A stretch of DNA of 51,230 nt from Rhodospirillales bacterium. GTDB lineage: Bacteria; Pseudomonadota; Alphaproteobacteria; Rhodospirillales; JASLLZ01. The position numbers and the translations under genes were made by a program. The stretch is from the NCBI GenBank assembly GCA_030754885.1, contig JASLZL010000003.1, positions 1 to 51,230 on the forward strand. Reading direction: 5' to 3'. The stretch's first letter is position 1, and each line of letters starts with the position of its first letter. This document shows, in pieces, positions 44,680 through 51,230 of this stretch. Below the pieces are notes generated by a model. It was not told the origin of the DNA and did no database searches. It saw only the letters and a list, made by a program, of their open reading frames with translations.

Positions 44680-45594
44680 ATGGAATACTTTACCCAACAA
44701 CTCATCAACGGTCTCACCCTCGGCGCTATCTACGGCATGATCGCCATCGGCTACACCATGGTCTATGGCATTATCGGCATGATCAATTTCGCCCACGGCG
44801 AGATTTTCATGATCGGTGCCTTCATTTCCATCATCGCCTTCCTGTTGCTCGGAACGCTCGGCGTTACCTGGGTGCCCCTGGCGCTGCTCATTGTCCTTCT
44901 GGTCGCCATGGTGCTGACGCCGATCTATGGCTGGGCGTTGGAACGTGTCGCCTATCGTCCGCTTCGGGGATCGCCCCGACTGGCCGCCCTGATTACCGCC
45001 ATCGGCATGTCGATTTTTCTGCAAAACTACGTGCAACTGCTACAAGGGGCGCGGGTCAAGCCCTTGCAGCCGGTGATCAGCGGCGGCTTCGAGTTCATGC
45101 GCACGGAAAACTTCTCCGTCGTGCTGAGCTATCTGCAAATTCTGATCATCGTGTTGACCGTCATCCTCATGGCGGTCTTCACCTTGCTCATCAACCGCAC
45201 TTCCATGGGTCGTGCGCAGCGGGCCTGCGAACAGGACCTGGGCATGGCCTCGCTGGTCGGCGTCAACGTCGACCGCACCATCTCTTTTACGTTCGTGGTC
45301 GGTGCCACCTTGGCCTCTTTCGCCGGCTTGGTCTTCCTTCTCAACTATGGGGTTATCGACTTCTACATCGGCTTTCTGGCCGGCATTAAGGCCTTTACCG
45401 CGGCGGTTCTGGGCGGCATCGGCTCTCTGCCGGGAGCCATGCTGGGCGGAATTCTCATCGGCTTGATCGAGGCCTTCTGGTCGGCCTATTTCACCGTCGA
45501 ATACAAAGACGTGGCTGCCTATTCCATTCTCGTCTTGGTGCTAATCTTCCGACCCACCGGCCTCCTGGGCAAGCCCGATATCGAGAAAGTCTGA
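44680..45594 (+). CDS. livH: Branched-chain amino acid ABC transporter permease LivH
   Basis: One of the two inner-membrane permeases of a HAAT-family transporter. The 304 residues have about eight membrane segments. The family marks are [40 protein letters not shown], the [16 protein letters not shown] loop, and the EAA-like loop [20 protein letters not shown] where the ATPase docks. [20 protein letters not shown] closes the sequence. It is the first gene of the liv operon and is followed 4 bases later by livM. Confidence 0.95.
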   Translation: MEYFTQQLINGLTLGAIYGMIAIGYTMVYGIIGMINFAHGEIFMIGAFISIIAFLLLGTLGVTWVPLALLIVLLVAMVLTPIYGWALERVAYRPLRGSPRLAALITAIGMSIFLQNYVQLLQGARVKPLQPVISGGFEFMRTENFSVVLSYLQILIIVLTVILMAVFTLLINRTSMGRAQRACEQDLGMASLVGVNVDRTISFTFVVGATLASFAGLVFLLNYGVIDFYIGFLAGIKAFTAAVLGGIGSLPGAMLGGILIGLIEAFWSAYFTVEYKDVAAYSILVLVLIFRPTGLLGKPDIEKV

Positions 45595-45598
45595 GCCC

Positions 45599-47124
<1,526 letters not shown>

Positions 47125-47128
<4 letters not shown>

Positions 47129-47973
47129 GCGCCGGCACGCCGCTTTTGGGTGTCGAGCACCTGACCATGCGCTTCGGTGGCCTGCTGGCTATCGACGACG
47201 TCTCCTTTGAGGCTGCCGACAAGAAGATTACCGCCATCATCGGTCCCAACGGTGCCGGCAAGACCACGGTCTTCAACTGCCTCACCGGGTTCTATCAGCC
47301 CACCATCGGGCGGCTGACCCTGCATCACCCGAAAGGCGACTTCCTGCTCGAAAGGATCGAAGGCTACCGCATCGCCAAGGACGCGGGCGTCGCGCGCACT
47401 TTCCAAAATATCCGCCTGTTTCCACGCATGACGGTCCTGGAGAACCTGGTCCTCGCCCAGCACAACGTTTTGATGCGCGCCTCCCGTTACACCTTCGCCG
47501 GGCTGCTCGGTATGAAGGTATACCGGGATGCCGAGGCCAAGGCGGTCGAACTGGCGCGCTACTGGCTCGACAAGGTGGCCCTGACCGAGCAGGCGGACTG
47601 GGAGGCGGGAAACCTGCCTTATGGCGACCAGCGGCGGCTCGAAATCGCACGCGCCATGTGCATCGAACCCACCATCCTTTGCCTGGATGAGCCGGCGGCC
47701 GGCCTGAATCCGCGGGAATCGGCGGTGCTGAACGAACTCCTCCTCTTCATCCGCGACGAACACGAGATCGGCCTGTTACTCGTCGAGCACGACATGAGTG
47801 TCGTGATGGGCATTTCGGATCACATCGTCGTCCTCGACTACGGCCGCAAGATCGCGGACGGCACGCCCGATGAGGTGCGCCGCGACCCCGCCGTCATCCG
47901 CGCCTATCTGGGCGAGGAAGACGACGAGGAATTGCCGCCTGAGGTCGCGCGCGACCTGGACGAGCTGCGGTAG
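47125..47973 (+). CDS. livG: Branched-chain amino acid ABC transporter ATP-binding protein LivG
   Basis: The first of two ATPases that drive the transporter. The 282-residue protein has Walker [16 protein letters not shown], the Q-loop in [19 protein letters not shown], and a signature region reading [16 protein letters not shown], where the common LSGGQ is replaced by LPYGDQ as in other LivG proteins. Walker B is [13 protein letters not shown] and the switch His is in [15 protein letters not shown]. An acidic tail ([19 protein letters not shown]) extends the C terminus. It overlaps livM by four bases and precedes livF by 8-11 bases. Confidence 0.96.
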
Positions 47974-47984
47974 GCGAGGGATTG

Positions 47985-48700
<716 letters not shown>

Positions 48701-48704
<4 letters not shown>

Positions 48705-49042
48705 TCGGGGTTCTGGGCACCACGCTGGAAGTCTTTATCGGCCTCACGCTCGTCATCATGGGCTTCACCGCCTACATGACGGGCATGGGCCTGGCCAATA
48801 CCTGGCGTCCGATCTGGCAGCCGGTGTTCTATTCGGCCCTTCTCGGTTTCGCCGATCGCTTCCTGGTCTTCGCACTCTTCGACGGCGAACTCCTGTCGCT
48901 TTCGGGTTATCTCATCGACAGCGCGGCGCTTATCGCCATCTCGCTCTTTTCCTATCGCTCCAGCCAGGCGCGCCGCATGGTCAGCCAGTATCCATGGCTT
49001 TACGACCGCGCCGGGTTGTTCGGCTGGCGCGAGAAGGGGTGA
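48701..49042 (+). CDS. Small membrane protein of the liv operon (DUF6867-type)
   Basis: A 113-residue protein with three hydrophobic segments: about residues 8-28, GTTLEVFIGLTLVIMGF and following; 42-60, VFYSALLGFADRFLVFALF; and 65-83. A polar tail contains RRMVSQYPWLYDRAGLFGWR. I recall this as a family (DUF6867) found beside liv transporter genes in alphaproteobacteria, function unknown. It overlaps the livF stop by four bases and precedes the binding-protein gene, so it is translated as part of the operon and may assist or regulate the transporter. Confidence 0.8.
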
Positions 49043-49219
49043 GACGCGCGGCGGCGTTCCATGCGCGCCGTCCCAAGTTAAGGTTTTGCGGCGCTGGCTT
49101 GACGTGATAATTTAGGACCAATCAGCCGTCGATAATTGGCGGTCATGATTTTGGGAGTGGGACTTCAACAGTGCGGTTGACCCAAAGGGGTGCCGCCTAC
49201 CTAGGGAGGTCAAAACCTC

Positions 49220-50323
49220 ATGCGAAATGTTCAAAAAGTACTCGTGGCCGCGGCCGTATTGGCGGCGGCAAGCTTTACCCCGGCCGTGGCCGAAATCAAG
49301 ATATCCACGGCGGGGCCGATGACCGGCCAATACGCCTCTTTTGGCGAGCAGATGAAGCGCGGCGCTGAAATGGCGGTGGCCGATCTGAATGCCAAGGGCG
49401 GCGTTCTGGGACAAAAGCTCTCGTTGCAGATTGGCGACGACGCCTGCGATCCCAAGCAGGCGGTGGCGGTGGCGAACAAGTTCGTCAGCGACGGCGTCGT
49501 CTTCGTCGCCGGCCATTTCTGCTCGGGCTCGTCGATCCCGGCTTCGACGGTCTATACCGAGGAAGGCATCTTGCAAATCTCGCCCGCCTCGACCAATCCT
49601 AAGCTGACCGACGAAGGGGGCGACAACGTCTTCCGCACCTGCGGGCGCGACGACCAGCAGGGCATCGTTGCCGGCAATTTCCTGGCTGACAAGTTCGGCA
49701 GCAAGAAGATCGCGGTCCTCCACGACAAGACCGCTTACGGCAAGGGCCTCGCCGACGAAACCAAGAAGCAGCTCAACAACCGCGGCATCAAGGAGGCCAT
49801 GTACGAGGCCTTTACCGCCGGCGAGAAGGACTATTCAGCGCTCGTCAGTAAGATGAAAGCTGCCGGTATTGGCGTCTTCTATCTTGGTGGCTATCACACC
49901 GAGGCTGGCCTCATGATCCGCCAGGCTCGCGAACAGGCATATGGCGTGCAGCTCGTCTCGGGCGACGCCTTGGTCACCGACGAGTATTGGAAGATCACCG
50001 GCAAGTCGGGCGAGGGGACCTTAATGACCTTCAGCCCAGATCCCCGCAAGAATGCGGTGGCCAAGCCGGTCGTCGATAAGTTCCGCAAGGGTGGTTATGA
50101 GCCAGAGGGCTATACGCTCTATACCTATGGCGCCATCCAGGCTTGGGCCCAGGCAGTTGCCAAGGCTGGATCGACGGATACCAATAAGGTGATTGCGTCA
50201 CTCAGGTCCAATAAGTTCGAAACCGTGCTCGGCAACATTGGCTTCGATAAGACAGGCGATGTCACGGCGCCCGGCTACGTTTGGTATGAGTGGAAGGGCG
50301 GAACCTACGATTACTTGAAATAG
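49220..50323 (+). CDS. livK: Branched-chain amino acid ABC transporter substrate-binding protein
   Basis: The periplasmic receptor of the transporter, 367 residues. A signal peptide is clear (MRNVQKVLVAAAVLAAASFT then PAVA, cleavage before EIKIS). The mature part has the two-lobed Leu/Ile/Val-binding fold: STAGPMTGQYASFGEQMKRG, FVAGHFCSGSSIPASTVYTE, QISPASTNPKLTDEGGDNVF and AVLHDKTAYGKGLADETKKQ. A GGGAGG ribosome site lies upstream, within a small GAGGT/ACCTC hairpin (49206-49219) next to the ATG. A strong terminator follows. A 177-base gap before it suggests additional regulation or a separate promoter, so that binding protein can be made in excess. Confidence 0.96.
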   Translation: MRNVQKVLVAAAVLAAASFTPAVAEIKISTAGPMTGQYASFGEQMKRGAEMAVADLNAKGGVLGQKLSLQIGDDACDPKQAVAVANKFVSDGVVFVAGHFCSGSSIPASTVYTEEGILQISPASTNPKLTDEGGDNVFRTCGRDDQQGIVAGNFLADKFGSKKIAVLHDKTAYGKGLADETKKQLNNRGIKEAMYEAFTAGEKDYSALVSKMKAAGIGVFYLGGYHTEAGLMIRQAREQAYGVQLVSGDALVTDEYWKITGKSGEGTLMTFSPDPRKNAVAKPVVDKFRKGGYEPEGYTLYTYGAIQAWAQAVAKAGSTDTNKVIASLRSNKFETVLGNIGFDKTGDVTAPGYVWYEWKGGTYDYLK

Positions 50324-50350
50324 GCTGTTCTAGCCGCTTCAAAGAAATGG

Positions 50351-50379
50351 CCCGGCGGCCTGAGGTCGCCGGGTTTTTT
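50351..50379 (+). terminator. Rho-independent terminator of the liv operon
   Basis: CCCGGCGGCC and GGTCGCCGGG pair over about 10 bp (one G-U) around a TGA loop at 50351-50373 and run into six T residues. It lies 27 bases after the binding-protein stop and between convergent genes. Confidence 0.9.
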
Positions 50380-50416
50380 CGTGCCCGCCGCCAATTTAAT
50401 ACGAAGACCGCCGGTT

Positions 50417-50854
50417 TTAACGCTTGGCCTTGCGCGGGCCGCGCTTGCGGCCGAGGCCGATTTTCTTGGCAAATTCAGAGCGTTGCTTGGCATAGTTAGG
50501 CGCCACCATGGGGTAGTCCGGCCCCAGCTTCCACTTGGCCCTGTATTCTTCGGGCGTCAGATTGTAGGCGGTGCGCAAGTGCCGCTTCAGCATCTTCAAC
50601 TTCTTGCCGTCTTCGAGGCAAATGATGAAGTCAGGCGTGATCGAACGGCGGATGGGAACCTTCGGCTTAAGCGCTACGCCGCTAACCTCGTGGGAGACCG
50701 ACTGAACATGCCTTAAGGAATCGATGATGGTTTTGATGACCTCGGGTATTTGGGGCGCGCCCACTTGATTCCGGCTCACATAGGCGGCGACAATGTCCAC
50801 TGCCATGCGCAAGATGTCCTCGCGGGCAATGCTTTCATTGGTATTTTCGGTCAT
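50417..50854 (-). CDS. mucR: MucR/Ros family transcriptional regulator
   Basis: A 145-residue DNA-binding regulator of the MucR/Ros family, which controls surface polysaccharides, motility and cell cycle in alphaproteobacteria by coating AT-rich promoters. The N-terminal oligomerisation region (residues 5-50, REDILRMAVDIVAAYVSRNQ) and the DNA-binding domain (SITPDFIICLEDGKKLKMLK, RHLRTAYNLTPEEYRAKW) are present, followed by a very basic tail ending KKIGLGRKRGPRKAKR. Of the four zinc ligands in Ros, the first Cys and first His remain. The second Cys reads Asp, and the final His residues read Ala and Tyr, so zinc binding is doubtful. The AT-rich DNA upstream fits autoregulation. Confidence 0.94.
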   Translation of the reverse strand: MTENTNESIAREDILRMAVDIVAAYVSRNQVGAPQIPEVIKTIIDSLRHVQSVSHEVSGVALKPKVPIRRSITPDFIICLEDGKKLKMLKRHLRTAYNLTPEEYRAKWKLGPDYPMVAPNYAKQRSEFAKKIGLGRKRGPRKAKR

Positions 50855-50893
50855 CGGCGAAGCCCATGCTCTATAGATATAATGGTTGGATAT

Positions 50894-50921
50894 TTATTAC
50901 AGCACGCACTCAGGCTGTCAA
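50894..50921 (-). promoter_or_regulatory. Probable mucR promoter
   Basis: On the minus strand, a perfect TTGACA (50921-50916) is 16 bases from TAATAA (50899-50894). The mucR start codon is about 40 bases downstream. The surrounding AT-rich sequence is a plausible target for MucR autorepression. Confidence 0.5.
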
Positions 50922-51024
50922 TTCAAAAAAGTATTTCCATAAACACATGGAGTCTTGTGGAATACATCCAGACACAATTGTAATAGTGACATAAGCTGTT
51001 TGTATTTCTAGACATCGGATATCC

Positions 51025-51177
51025 TTACCCGACATTCCCCAGATGACATCCAACTTCGTGGAAATCGCACCACGGCCCCATCTCCAAGGGAACTGCATCC
51101 CCTTTGCAGCCATCCGATGGCATGATTTTGGTAATCGGCCCGCGATTGGAAGGCCATTTGGTCGTTTCTCTTGCCAT
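51025..51177 (-). CDS. Candidate small ORF, 50 residues, unknown
   Basis: A short frame from ATG at 51177 to TAA encodes MARETTKWPSNRGPITKIMP and then a segment with three Cys and two His residues (in GCKGDA, WCDFHEVGC and HLGNVG). AGGTG lies about 10 bases before the ATG. The composition looks more protein-like than the alternative 91-residue frame in the same place, and the Cys/His spacing could bind a metal. I recognise no family and cannot exclude chance. Confidence 0.3.
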   Translation of the reverse strand: MARETTKWPSNRGPITKIMPSDGCKGDAVPLEMGPWCDFHEVGCHLGNVG

Positions 51178-51230
51178 CCAGACACACCTCTCGTGTCGCA
51201 ATCTCCTTGCCGTCGATTCCCTCGGCCTAC

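Larger units (their letters stand above)
50855..51230. other. AT-rich region upstream of mucR and right end of the window
   Basis: From about 50870 to 51015 the DNA is clearly richer in A and T than the rest of the window, with runs of TA steps, as expected for MucR binding. It holds the likely mucR promoter. Further right the composition returns toward normal and contains one short candidate frame (51025-51177). No recognisable known gene was found here. Confidence 0.6.

Noticed and set aside
50910..51185. 91-codon minus-strand frame near the right end
   Set aside because: It resembles no family and runs through AT-rich regulatory DNA; a shorter frame in another phase looks more protein-like.

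Overview
The window is a GC-rich chromosomal segment from an alphaproteobacterium, most likely a free-living, flagellated member of the Rhodospirillales or a close relative. The evidence is gene content and order: PDH E1-beta with its own N-terminal lipoyl domain, the pdhA-pdhB-pdhC-lpd-lipA-ratA run, the rpoZ-rsh-DUF2062-pdxJ-acpS-lepB-rnc-era block, a MucR regulator, a HemB with Asp in place of the zinc cysteines, and a bactofilin/M23 pair. No phage, insertion sequence, CRISPR array, rRNA or tRNA was found. Nearly all of the sequence is core housekeeping DNA, with one accessory insertion and one striking structured intergenic element.

Layout. 1-5679: pyruvate dehydrogenase complex (pdhA cut by the window edge, pdhB, pdhC, lpd) and lipoyl synthase. 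5666-5935: a large composite inverted repeat between lipA and ratA, with a long closing stem and two internal hairpins that together form a three-way junction. 5937-7350: ratA, then cinA and pgpA on the other strand. 7614-9441: M23 peptidase and bactofilin (cell shape). 9449-13295: PLP dehydratase, alpha/beta hydrolase and a lytic transglycosylase split by a frameshift. 13502-14878: dapA and smpB. 14891-19478: a six-gene minus-strand run (NYN-domain protein, family 5 uracil-DNA glycosylase, ThrH phosphatase, two glutathione transferases, MFS transporter). 19659-27270: folK, rpoZ, the (p)ppGpp enzyme, DUF2062, pdxJ, acpS, lepB, rnc and era.

27325-31055 is an insertion between era and recO, which usually sit together. 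It holds a membrane class III cyclase, a GST, and an overlapping pair of an Asp/Glu-type racemase and a PLP lyase of the D-cysteine desulfhydrase / L-cysteate sulfo-lyase family. 31190-37539: recO, parC, bioY, bpt, motB and motA, where motA appears to start at ATA. 37738-44438: flavin reductase, penicillin-acylase homologue, malonyl-CoA synthetase, cheW (with a long leader hairpin), hemB and a small DUF6898-type gene. 44680-50323: a complete liv-type branched-chain amino acid ABC transporter (livH, livM, livG, livF, a small membrane protein, the binding protein), closed by a strong terminator. 50417-50854: mucR, preceded by AT-rich DNA.

The most unusual objects are the three-way-junction element at 5666-5935 and the 20/21-bp hairpin in the cheW leader. 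The candidate cysteate racemase/lyase pair and the ATA start of motA come next. All function calls rest on reading the translated sequence and recalling family motifs; no database search was run.
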